From contig DATCJU010000105.1 in NCBI GenBank assembly GCA_036562635.1, positions 1-9,089 of the forward strand: a stretch of DNA of 9,089 nucleotides. The letters run 5' to 3'. Shown piece by piece: positions 1 to 5,454 of this stretch (position 1 is its first letter; every line of letters starts with the position of its first letter). The stretch is from DATCJU01 sp036562635 (lineage in GTDB: Bacteria; Actinomycetota; Actinomycetes; Mycobacteriales; Pseudonocardiaceae). A program made the translations under genes and the position numbers. The notes under the pieces were generated by a model that saw nothing but the letters and a program-made list of their open reading frames with translations, ran no database searches and was not told the DNA's origin.

Positions 1-10
1 GCACGGAACG

Positions 11-33
11 CGCACGGCGCAAGACGCCGTGTG
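11..33 (+). other. Hairpin just upstream of the first EspC-like gene
   Basis: CACGGCG (13-19) and CGCCGTG (25-31) form a perfect 7-bp stem around the loop CAAGA. The stem extends outward by one GU and one CG pair. It ends about six bases before the G-rich SD at 39-52. It could be the terminator of a gene left of the window or a leader structure; the sequence does not decide between these. No promoter is visible in the few bases available. Confidence 0.4.
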
Positions 34-52
34 TTCACGGAGGGAGGGCGGG

Positions 53-409
53 ATGGGAGAGAGCTTCCGGGTGGTCCCCGACGAGTTACGGGGCTACGCG
101 GGTCTGCTCCAACGCAACGCCGAGCACTTCACGGCGATCAAGGGTTACGCGACGAGCGAGGGGGCCGACACGAGCGGGTTCACCGGGGTGCTCGCCCTGC
201 TCCAGCCCGCGGTGACCGGGGTCGCCCACCTGTTCGGGATGACGTTGGACCTGGCGCACAGGAAGCTCGGTGAGGTCGCCAACGCGCTCCAGGAGACCGC
301 CAGCGCCTACGAGCAGGCCGACCAGGCAGGCAAGGGACAGGCCGAACAGATCGACGCGGCACGGCAGAACGTGGCCCCCGCGCCGGTGGCGGGGGGTGGT
401 GGCCGGTGA
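53..409 (+). CDS. EspC-like (DUF2580) type VII secretion target, cassette 1 protein A
   Basis: This 118-residue protein resembles the EspC/DUF2580 family of small helical ESX-secreted proteins related to the WXG100/PE fold. The chain is nearly all helix: N-terminal FRVVPDELRGYAGLL, a helix around residues 48-82, then YEQAD at 86-90, which fits the YxxxD/E type VII secretion signal. The tail is Ala/Gly/Pro-rich. ATG 53 is preferred because GGAGGGAGGGCGGG lies directly before it and copy 2 starts at the same residue (MGE(S/N)FRVVP); a GTG at 29 would only add residues encoded by the SD. The TGA overlaps the GTG of the next gene (GTGA), which suggests translational coupling with the WXG protein. 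Known family members are exported as dimers, often with a partner. The partner here is inferred to be the adjacent WXG protein. Confidence 0.85.
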   Translation: MGESFRVVPDELRGYAGLLQRNAEHFTAIKGYATSEGADTSGFTGVLALLQPAVTGVAHLFGMTLDLAHRKLGEVANALQETASAYEQADQAGKGQAEQIDAARQNVAPAPVAGGGGR

Positions 410-1338
410 GCGCGTACGCCGATGTCGAGGACCCCCTGGCCCAGCTGAAGAAGCCGGAACCCAGGGAGCGGCCGGGCGCCCAGACCAGCGAGGAGATGAT
501 CAAGCAGGCCGGGTGGAAGCTGCAGGCCGTCAACTGGGTCTACGAGAAGGTCACCGGTGAGGACCTGATCGAGTCGCTGATCACCCCGCTGCTGGGCGAC
601 TTCGAGAAGATCGACCAGAACGCCGCCGCCTGGGACAACGTGGCCAGCGCGCTGGACGCGGTGCGGCACAACCTCAACCAGGGGCTCAAGGAGCTGGACC
701 CGCACTGGGAGGGGGAGGCGGCGCAGAAGTTCGAGCGTCACATCAGTGTGCTGTGGACGGTGGCGATCGAGGCCGACTCCCAGCTGGCCAAGATGATCAG
801 CCAGCGGTTCGAGAACGTCGCCAGTGGGTGCCGGAAGGCCGTCAGTATCGCGCTGTTCCTGCTCGACAAGCTGATCGGCAAGCTCATGGAGGCCGCCATC
901 GCGGCGGCGATCCCGGCGGCGGGGTGGGCCAGGGCGGTGCTCCTGGTCAAGGACGCCATCGACATCGTCGACTCCATCCGCAAGATCATCATCGGCATCC
1001 AGCAGGTCATCGAGGGCGTCCAGCAGATGGTCGAGGGCGTCAAGGCGATGGGCACCGCCCTGATGAAGATCAAGGACGTGCGCAGCGTCAACGACGCGGC
1101 CGACGTGCTGGACGAGTTCCAGGAGGGCCAGCAGACCTACCAGGACGGTAGGAGTGCGGCCACGTCGGGTGCGCTGGGCGTCGCCAAGGGCGCCTGGGGG
1201 CTCCGTGGGGGGATCAAGAGCGCCCTGGGTCGCAACGAGACCGGCGGTGGCGGTGGCGGCTCCGGTGGTGGCTCCAGCTCCAGCGGTGGCAGCTCCGGCT
1301 CCGGTGGTGGCGGCGGCTCCGGCACCGGTGGTCGGTGA
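406..1338 (+). CDS. Large WXG-domain type VII secretion target, cassette 1 protein B
   Basis: 310 residues. Residues 30-130 look like a WXG100-type helical hairpin: VNWVYEKVTGED leads into LGDFEKID, then a helix, then the WEG turn at 101-103 (DPHWEGEAAQKFERH) and a second helix. Residues 145-225 are long hydrophobic or amphipathic helices (repeated I/V/A, GIQQVIEGVQQMVEGVKAM) that could insert in or lie on a membrane. Residues 280-309 are almost pure Gly/Ser. Start GTG 406 shares bases with the upstream TGA, and copy 2 starts at the matching position with ATG. At three times the length of a classical WXG100 protein it resembles the long WXG proteins of Pseudonocardiales. No toxin domain is recognisable. 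Secretion by ESX is inferred from the family; the function is unknown. Confidence 0.85.
   Translation: MSAYADVEDPLAQLKKPEPRERPGAQTSEEMIKQAGWKLQAVNWVYEKVTGEDLIESLITPLLGDFEKIDQNAAAWDNVASALDAVRHNLNQGLKELDPHWEGEAAQKFERHISVLWTVAIEADSQLAKMISQRFENVASGCRKAVSIALFLLDKLIGKLMEAAIAAAIPAAGWARAVLLVKDAIDIVDSIRKIIIGIQQVIEGVQQMVEGVKAMGTALMKIKDVRSVNDAADVLDEFQEGQQTYQDGRSAATSGALGVAKGAWGLRGGIKSALGRNETGGGGGGSGGGSSSSGGSSGSGGGGGSGTGGR
1243..1335 (+). repeat. Gly/Ser codon low-complexity tract
   Basis: GGT/GGC runs mixed with TCC and AGC encode the Gly/Ser tail of the first WXG protein. The repeat unit is irregular (GGTGGC, GGCTCC), so this is slippage-prone coding sequence rather than an ordered tandem array. The second WXG protein has an Asn/Gly tail in the same place, so the tail evolves quickly. 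Confidence 0.75.
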
Positions 1339-1352
1339 CGAGGAGGAATGCG

Positions 1353-1817
1353 ATGACCAGCCCGTACGACAACCCGCAGTTGCGGGAGCTGGCGGCCAGT
1401 CTCGACCGTAGCCTGGCGGAGTTGGACCGGGTCGCCACCGAGGCCAGTCGATTCCAGCCGCGGTCGCGCTCCCTGTCCCCCGAGGACCTCGCCGAGATGG
1501 AGCGCTACGCCCGGAGCGGGAACGCGCCGAAGGAGTTGCGCGAGTTGCAGCAGCGCATCGACGCCGGCGAGCTGAGCTGGCAGGACGTGGCCTCCGGGCG
1601 TGTGGCCAACGACCCTCAGGTGCAGCGGGCCCTCTCCTCGGGGCTGCCCGACCTGACCCGGGCCTACCAGATGATCCAGGAAGGGCACGATCTCGACGAG
1701 ATCATCGAGGCCGGGAGTTCCGGTCCCGGGTTCCGGTCCGGATCGTCCACGCCGTCGTCCCGTCCCGTGGTCGGTGGCGACGACGATGACGACGGTGAGG
1801 TGTCCTATCTGCGCTGA
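1353..1817 (+). CDS. Unrecognised acidic protein of the T7SS cassette, copy 1 (protein C)
   Basis: 154 residues with no assigned family. Three parts can be seen. Residues 7-32 (NPQLRELAASLDRSLAEL...) form an amphipathic helix suited to a coiled coil. Residues 42-120 are a helical core containing LRELQQRIDAGELSWQDVASG and AYQMIQEGHD. Residues 121-154 are a Gly/Ser/Pro linker, then five aspartates, GEV and the terminal SYLR. ATG 1353 has AGGAGG at 1341-1346, six bases upstream, and copy 2 starts at the same residue; the in-frame GTG at 1335 overlaps the previous stop but has no SD. It is third in the cassette, 14 bp after the WXG gene. It has no signal peptide or membrane segment, so a cytoplasmic partner or chaperone of the two secreted proteins is one possibility. 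That role is inference. Confidence 0.8.
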   Translation: MTSPYDNPQLRELAASLDRSLAELDRVATEASRFQPRSRSLSPEDLAEMERYARSGNAPKELRELQQRIDAGELSWQDVASGRVANDPQVQRALSSGLPDLTRAYQMIQEGHDLDEIIEAGSSGPGFRSGSSTPSSRPVVGGDDDDDGEVSYLR

Positions 1818-1837
1818 CGACCTGCGCTGACAGATCG

Positions 1838-1881
1838 GGTTCGCGGCCCCGGAACGGAACACGGTTCCGGGGTCGTGAACT
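1838..1881 (+). terminator. Strong hairpin ending cassette 1
   Basis: CCCCGGAAC (1847-1855) and GTTCCGGGG (1864-1872) are perfect inverted repeats around an 8-base loop. The stem can extend outward to 1838 and 1881 with mostly Watson-Crick and a few GU pairs, giving about 18 bp. It starts 20 bases after the stop of the third gene. There is no immediate U-run, although a T-rich stretch lies at 1905-1916. U-less hairpins are common at actinobacterial gene ends. It probably separates transcription of the two cassettes. Confidence 0.65.
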
Positions 1882-2071
1882 GTGTGGTCGTCCGTTCGGC
1901 CCAGTGTTTTTCTTCCTTCCGGATGCGTGGCGTCCGTGGTCGGAGCCGAACCTGTTCTTTTGGAAATTCCTTCCGCCCAGCGGGAACCGAGGGGAACGGG
2001 TTTCCGTCGCATGTCGTGCAGAACCGATTACCGCGCGCGGTGCTGTGAGGTGGCGGAAAGGAAGAACTGCG
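1882..2071 (+). promoter_or_regulatory. Spacer upstream of cassette 2 with a 12-bp palindrome
   Basis: This spacer is clearly richer in A/T than its surroundings (runs near 1905-1916 and 1951-1975) and probably contains the promoter of cassette 2. I could not place -35 and -10 boxes convincingly. ACCGCGCGCGGT at 2030-2041 is a perfect 12-bp palindrome 30 bp before the ATG at 2072; it could be an operator or a small leader hairpin. The likely SD is GGAAAGGAAG at about 2054-2063. Confidence 0.35.
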
Positions 2072-2620
2072 ATGGGGGAGAACTTCCGGGTGGTCCCCCC
2101 GGAACTGCGAGGCTATGCGGAATTGCTCGCACGCAATGCCGAGCACTTCATGGCGATCAAGGACTACGCGTACACCAACGGTGCCGACCTGAGCGGATTC
2201 ACCGGCGTGCTCGTTCCGCTCCGGATCGTGGTGGTCAAACTCACCCGGCTGTACGGCGAGACGCTGGACATGGCCTACCGGAAGCTGAACCAGGTGTCCA
2301 CCGCCCTCGCAGAAACCGCTGAATCCTACGAGCGGGTCGACCGGGTGAACGCCGACCAGGCCCGGACGATCTCGGCGGCGCTGGAGGGCACGGCCCAGCC
2401 GCCCGTGGCGGGGGTGTGGCCCGATGAGCACCACCTACGTCGACATCGAAGACCCGAAGACCCATCTGACCACGCCGCAGGTCGAGGATCGCCCCAACGC
2501 CAGGAGTTCCCAGGAACTGCTGAAGTTCGCCGGGTGGAAGCTCCAGAGCGTCAACTGGGTCTACGAGAAGATCACCGGGGAGAACCTGGTCGAATCCCTG
2601 CTCAAGCCCCTGCTCGGTGA
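2072..2620 (+). CDS. EspC-like (DUF2580) type VII secretion target, cassette 2 protein A, with frameshifted C-terminal extension
   Basis: Residues 1-114 are a clear paralogue of the first EspC-like protein (MGENFRVVPPELRGYAELL, SGFTGVL, YxxxD motif YERVD at 86-90). ATG 2072 is chosen by that match and by the upstream GGAAAGGAAG. The expected end, as in copy 1, would be a stop overlapping the WXG start. Instead the frame continues 68 more residues to TGA 2618, overlapping the WXG gene by 197 bases. The extra part is Arg/Pro/Glu/His-rich and corresponds to the non-coding frame of the WXG gene, including QLGLRE, which also appears in copy 1's unused frame. The cause is visible: G5 at 2410-2414 against G6 at 391-396. 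One added G would give PVAGGVAR then TGA at the WXG ATG. This may be a true frameshift, a polymorphic slippery tract or a sequencing error. Confidence 0.75.
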   Translation: MGENFRVVPPELRGYAELLARNAEHFMAIKDYAYTNGADLSGFTGVLVPLRIVVVKLTRLYGETLDMAYRKLNQVSTALAETAESYERVDRVNADQARTISAALEGTAQPPVAGVWPDEHHLRRHRRPEDPSDHAAGRGSPQRQEFPGTAEVRRVEAPERQLGLREDHRGEPGRIPAQAPAR

Positions 2621-3380
2621 CTTCGACAAGATCGACCAGAACGCCGTTGCCTGGGAGAACGTGGCCAAGGCGCTGGACGCGGTGCGGCACAACCTCAACC
2701 AGGGGCTCAAGGAGCTGGACCCGCACTGGGAGGGCCAGGCGGCCCAGCGGTTCGAGCGTCACATCAGCGCCACGTGGACGGTGGCGATCGAGGTGGACTC
2801 CCAGCTCGCCTGGGCGCTCAGCAAGAAGTTCGAGGCTGTGGCGCAAATCTGTCGGGTGTCCATCAGCGTCGCGCTGTACATCCTGAACAAGATAATCAGC
2901 GATCTCATCTATCTGGCGCTCAAGGGCTCCCGTATCGGTGGTGCCATCCAGCAGATCCTGGAAATCATCGATCTCGTCGACCAGGTCCGAAAGATCATCC
3001 TCTACCTCAAGCAGGTCATCGAGGGCGTGAAGGCCATGGTGGAAGGCATCGTGGCCATGGGAACCGCTCTGATGAAACTCAAGGACGTGCGCAGCATCAA
3101 CGACGCTGCCGATGTTCTGGACGGCTACCAGGAGGGTCGCAGGAAATACCAGGACGGTCAGCAGGCGACCGGTTCCGGCGCCAAGGGTGCCGCTCGCGCC
3201 GTTATCAAGATCGGCTGGGGTGTCGCCAAGAAGCGTATGAAGAACAGGGGGGACAACGGAGAGAACAACGGCAACAGCAACAACAGCGGCGGTGGCCACA
3301 ACAGGAACAACAACGGCACGGGATCGGGTGGCGACTCGACTGGCTCTGCCGCCGACGGTGCCGACGGCGGGGTCGGATGA
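2424..3380 (+). CDS. Large WXG-domain type VII secretion target, cassette 2 protein B
   Basis: 318 residues, full-length paralogue of the first WXG protein. Shared blocks include VNWVYEK(V/I)TGE, PLLGDF(E/D)KIDQNA, the WEG turn at 102-104 and VIEGV...AMGTALMK(I/L)KDVRS(V/I)NDAADVLD. The middle helices (145-215) are hydrophobic. The C-terminus differs sharply from copy 1: a basic patch AKKRMKNR (268-275) is followed by an Asn/Gly-rich tail instead of Gly/Ser. Start ATG 2424 lies in ATGA, the same overlap geometry as copy 1, but the upstream frame now misses that TGA. If the upstream gene really reads through, coupling by termination at this start is lost, and no strong SD is evident just upstream (GGGGGTGTGG at 2410-2419 is the best candidate). 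No toxin domain seen. Confidence 0.85.
   Translation: MSTTYVDIEDPKTHLTTPQVEDRPNARSSQELLKFAGWKLQSVNWVYEKITGENLVESLLKPLLGDFDKIDQNAVAWENVAKALDAVRHNLNQGLKELDPHWEGQAAQRFERHISATWTVAIEVDSQLAWALSKKFEAVAQICRVSISVALYILNKIISDLIYLALKGSRIGGAIQQILEIIDLVDQVRKIILYLKQVIEGVKAMVEGIVAMGTALMKLKDVRSINDAADVLDGYQEGRRKYQDGQQATGSGAKGAARAVIKIGWGVAKKRMKNRGDNGENNGNSNNSGGGHNRNNNGTGSGGDSTGSAADGADGGVG
3252..3320 (+). repeat. Asn/Gly codon low-complexity tract
   Basis: AAC-rich codons alternate with GGC and AGC and encode the Asn/Gly tail of the second WXG protein (residues about 277-299). It is locally richer in A than the neighbouring coding sequence and replaces the Gly/Ser tail of copy 1. Confidence 0.65.
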
Positions 3381-3397
3381 GACGGGGTGACGAGCAG

Positions 3398-3913
3398 ATG
3401 ACCTTCCCTCTGGACAATCCTCAGCTGCGTGAGCTGATGGCCGCGCTCGACCGCAGTCTGGCGGAGCTGGAGCGAGTCACCGCCGAGGCCAAGGCCAGGT
3501 ACTCCTCGCCTCCGAAGGAGCTGACGGAGGAGGAGCTCGCCGAGATCGAGCGGAACGCGCGGAGTGCGGATGCGCCGAAGGGGTTGCGTGAGCTGCAGCG
3601 ACTCGTCGACGCCGGCGAGCTGAGCTGGCGGGACGTCGCCAGCGGTCAGGCCATGGGCGATCCCCGGGTCGAGCGGGCGCTCTCCGACGGCCTGTCGGAC
3701 GCGGCCCGCGCCTACCAGATGATCCGGGAGGGACACGATCCCGACGAGGTCGCCGCCGTGCTGGACCCGCAGGCGGGGTACGCGACCGGAACGTGGACCC
3801 ACGAGGTCCTGCCGAGGCAGCCGGTGTCGCCCGGTTCCACATGGAACAGGCCGTCGTCCCGTCCGGCGTCCAGTGACGACGATGACGACACCGAATTCTC
3901 CTATCTGCATTGA
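3398..3913 (+). CDS. Unrecognised acidic protein of the T7SS cassette, copy 2 (protein C)
   Basis: 171 residues, clear paralogue of the third gene of cassette 1: DNPQLREL at the N-terminus, DRSLAELERV helix, LRELQRLVDAGELSWRDVASG, AYQMIREGHD, and the same ending with SSRP, five aspartates and EFSYLH. It is 17 residues longer, mostly in the variable linker (residues 121-155). ATG 3398 is chosen because its product aligns with copy 1 and GGGGTGA (3384-3390) lies seven bases upstream. An alternative ATG at 3377 overlaps the previous stop (ATGA) and would add MRRGDEQ. The open frame reaches back to 2774 inside the WXG gene, but that part is an Arg/Gln-rich shadow. The function is unknown; its constant place after the WXG gene suggests it works with it. 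Confidence 0.8.
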   Translation: MTFPLDNPQLRELMAALDRSLAELERVTAEAKARYSSPPKELTEEELAEIERNARSADAPKGLRELQRLVDAGELSWRDVASGQAMGDPRVERALSDGLSDAARAYQMIREGHDPDEVAAVLDPQAGYATGTWTHEVLPRQPVSPGSTWNRPSSRPASSDDDDDTEFSYLH

Positions 3914-3950
3914 CGAGCGGGCGCACGGTTCTACGCTGGCGGCCGGGTCA

Positions 3951-3985
3951 CGCGGCCCCGGAGCGGGAACGGTCCCAGGGCCGCG
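3951..3985 (+). terminator. Possible terminator after cassette 2
   Basis: CGCGGCCC (3951-3958) and GGGCCGCG (3978-3985) pair perfectly over 8 bp with a 19-base loop. It starts 38 bases after the stop of the third gene and is followed at once by a second hairpin. No U-run. A terminator is the simplest reading, but the long loop makes this uncertain. Confidence 0.4.
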
Positions 3986-4015
3986 GGCCGGCCGGCTGCT
4001 CGTACGGGGCCGGCC
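3986..4015 (+). promoter_or_regulatory. Leader hairpin of the first membrane-protein gene
   Basis: GGCCGGCC at 3986-3993 is repeated at 4008-4015; being self-complementary, the two copies form an 8-bp stem with loop GGCTGCTCGTACGG. The loop word CTGCTCGT recurs in the loop of the hairpin before the paralogous gene (4650-4672). The hairpin ends 23 bases before the GTG start, so it may sit in the 5' leader. Confidence 0.4.
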
Positions 4016-4038
4016 ACGACCGGACGAGAAGGAGTCCC

Positions 4039-4566
4039 GTGCCTCAACGTGCTGCTCGACTGCTGTTCTGCGGTCTGCTCGGTGGCGTCGCCGCCCTGGC
4101 GGCGCTCGCGACCCTGGCGATCATCGTGATCGGAACGTTCAGCAACAGCACCCTCCGTCAGGCGGCGGACCACCAGGGCCCGTGGCAGAGCGAGCCCTAC
4201 GTCTGGGAGGGTGGTGGGATCATCCTGGCGCCCACCTCCACCCGGCGGCCCCGCAACCCGCACTGTGTGATCACCCCGGAGCAGGGTGAGGAAATCGAGG
4301 TCCAGCTCCTGAGCAAGTCGTCGCCGTTGGTGGGCGAGGCCTACATCAACCGCCGCTACTGGAACCGGGTGGAGCTGCAGCCCTGGTTCGAGGGTTCGGC
4401 GACGATCGTGTGCAGCGGCCCGGTCCAGGTCTGGACGGGCTTCGGGTACAGCGTCGAGCGGATCAAGACGGACCGCCTCTTCCCCTGGGCCGCCGCCGGT
4501 GCGATCGCCCTGCCGCTGGTCGGGGCGGTCCTGCTGTGGCGGGGCAGCCGGTCGAAGGTCGGGTGA
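4039..4566 (+). CDS. Two-pass membrane protein with a two-cysteine outside domain, paralogue 1
   Basis: 175 residues, family not recognised. A basic N-terminus (MPQRAAR) leads into a transmembrane helix at about 9-33. Residues 34-148 form a soluble domain, and a second helix spans about 149-167 with a short basic tail (RGSRSKVG), so the domain should face outside. The domain has Trp-rich PWQSEPYVWEGGG, Cys76 in HCVITPEQGEE, PWFEGSATIVC with Cys125, and SGPV. The same motifs occur in the next gene, and the two conserved cysteines suggest a disulfide. GTG 4039 is chosen because AGAAGGAG (4027-4034) lies four bases upstream and the protein begins with a normal membrane anchor; upstream in-frame residues are Arg/Pro/Gly shadow. 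It follows the T7SS cassettes on the same strand, so a cell-surface role linked to them is possible but inferred. Confidence 0.75.
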   Translation: MPQRAARLLFCGLLGGVAALAALATLAIIVIGTFSNSTLRQAADHQGPWQSEPYVWEGGGIILAPTSTRRPRNPHCVITPEQGEEIEVQLLSKSSPLVGEAYINRRYWNRVELQPWFEGSATIVCSGPVQVWTGFGYSVERIKTDRLFPWAAAGAIALPLVGAVLLWRGSRSKVG

Positions 4567-4578
4567 CCGCACGGAACG

Positions 4579-4623
4579 CCCCTGCCGTTCCGCCCGGGTG
4601 ACGTCCGGGGCGGTCGGCAGGGG
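4579..4623 (+). terminator. Two-step hairpin after the first membrane-protein gene
   Basis: CCCCTGCCG (4579-4587) pairs perfectly with CGGCAGGGG (4615-4623). After a small TT/T bulge, CCGCCC (4590-4595) pairs with GGGCGG (4608-4613), closing a 12-base loop. This gives about 15 GC-rich pairs starting 13 bases after the stop codon. No U-run follows. A competing smaller stem, CGGAACG with CGTTCCG (4572-4591), shares the left arm. Confidence 0.55.
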
Positions 4624-4640
4624 AACAGTGCGCGTCGACC

Positions 4641-4684
4641 GGACTTCCCACGGCCGCTGCTCGTGCGGCCGTCCCCGAAGTTCC
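4641..4684 (+). promoter_or_regulatory. Leader hairpin of the second membrane-protein gene
   Basis: ACGGCCG (4650-4656) pairs with CGGCCGT (4666-4672) around CTGCTCGTG. Flanking GGACTTC and GAAGTTCC can extend the stem with one bulge. The loop shares CTGCTCGT with the hairpin before the paralogous upstream gene. It could be a leader element kept after gene duplication, or a second terminator arm. Confidence 0.4.
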
Positions 4685-4724
4685 CCTGCCCGGTTCCTCT
4701 GACCGACGGACGCGGAAGGTGCCC

Positions 4725-5378
4725 GTGTCACGAGTCCGTTACCGCCCCGGCTGTGCGTTCGCGCTGTTTCCGGTGGTGCTCGGTTTCCTGATGCTCGGCC
4801 TGGTGCTGCACTCGACGGTGGGCACGGAGAAGCTGGGCACGGACGTGCCGGCCGGGCAGCGGTGGCAGGAAGCCCACACCTGGGCCGGTGGCCTGCTCGG
4901 GCTGGAGCCGACCGCCCGGGCCGAGCGCTGCTGGATCACCCCGGAGAACGGTGAGGAGCGGGTGGTCGAGTTGACGCCGGAGAGCCGGTGGCGCGACGGC
5001 CGCTACCTGTCGCCCTGGTTCTCCGGCTCTGCCGCGGTGGCCTGTGACGGCCCGGTGAACGTGAGCACCGGGGTGACGGCCCACCTGCGACGGTTGGTCG
5101 ACGACGAGCGCACCGGGTTCGCGCTGGTGGGCGTCATCTGGCTGTGCCTGCTCTCCTGGGCCGTGTGGGCCTGGCGTCACCGGCGCCGGACCCGTCGACG
5201 GCCCCCGGCGCCGCCCTCGCCGTTCCCGTCCCTGCCGGCGGGGGTGGTGGTGAGCCCGTACCCGGACGTCCACCCGGTCAGCACCCGGGTGACCAAGGTT
5301 CTGCTGTGGGCGTTGGTGGTGGCCCTGCTGGTGCTGGTCGCCGCGGTGCTCCGGATGCGGGGTGAACTCGGGGTGTGA
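4725..5378 (+). CDS. Membrane protein with a two-cysteine outside domain, paralogue 2
   Basis: 217 residues, paralogue of the preceding gene. Transmembrane helices are predicted by eye at about 11-30, 131-150 and 190-209. The outside domain (31-130) repeats the motifs of its neighbour: RWQEAHTWAGG, Cys69 in CWITPENGEE, PWFSGSAAVAC with Cys107, DGPV, then TG. It lacks about 10 residues between the cysteines relative to paralogue 1. Unlike paralogue 1 it adds an Arg/Pro-rich inside linker (151-188) and a third helix, which would leave the C-terminus outside. GTG 4725 follows GGAAGGTG closely, as in paralogue 1 (AAGGAG, a few C, then GTG). An in-frame GTG at 4719 would add two residues but overlaps the SD. 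The function is not known. Confidence 0.75.
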   Translation: MSRVRYRPGCAFALFPVVLGFLMLGLVLHSTVGTEKLGTDVPAGQRWQEAHTWAGGLLGLEPTARAERCWITPENGEERVVELTPESRWRDGRYLSPWFSGSAAVACDGPVNVSTGVTAHLRRLVDDERTGFALVGVIWLCLLSWAVWAWRHRRRTRRRPPAPPSPFPSLPAGVVVSPYPDVHPVSTRVTKVLLWALVVALLVLVAAVLRMRGELGV

Positions 5379-5411
5379 CGCGGAGTGCGGGCCGGGTGGT
5401 CGGTGGTGAGT

Positions 5412-5433
5412 CGCCCGGTGGCCGTTCCGGGCG
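5412..5433 (+). terminator. Hairpin between the membrane-protein gene and pyrE
   Basis: CGCCCGG (5412-5418) and CCGGGCG (5427-5433) form a perfect 7-bp stem with an 8-base loop, 33 bases after the stop codon and about 22 before the preferred pyrE start. It may end transcription of the membrane-protein genes; its closeness to pyrE leaves a leader role open. Confidence 0.4.
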
Positions 5434-5454
5434 GGTGTGCGACCCTTGGGGCTC

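Noticed and set aside
145..1100. Toxin or nuclease domain in the WXG proteins or toxin-immunity pairing
   Set aside because: No catalytic motif of known polymorphic toxins is visible; the bodies are helical and the tails low-complexity.
1243..1335. Possible tandem-repeat or CRISPR-like array
   Set aside because: Irregular Gly/Ser codon repetition within a reading frame, with no constant repeat and no spacers.
1353..1817. Protein C as a YbaB/EbfC nucleoid-associated protein, because YbaB-like genes often sit beside T7SS genes in this group
   Set aside because: Only the N-terminal helix is vaguely similar; the core DAGELSW...AYQMI pattern does not match the YbaB fold signature that I know.
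1137..2012. 291-codon minus-strand open frame opposite the first protein C gene
   Set aside because: Pro/Glu repeat is just the complement of the Gly/Ser tract; no family features or sensible start.
2241..3299. 352-codon open frame on the minus strand opposite the second WXG gene
   Set aside because: It is antisense to a well-supported gene, shows no recognisable motif, and such frames are common where third positions are G/C.
2774..3397. Long in-frame extension upstream of the second protein C gene, inside the WXG gene
   Set aside because: Composition is Arg/Gln/Gly-rich shadow, it has no SD, and the paralogous gene starts at the equivalent of 3398.
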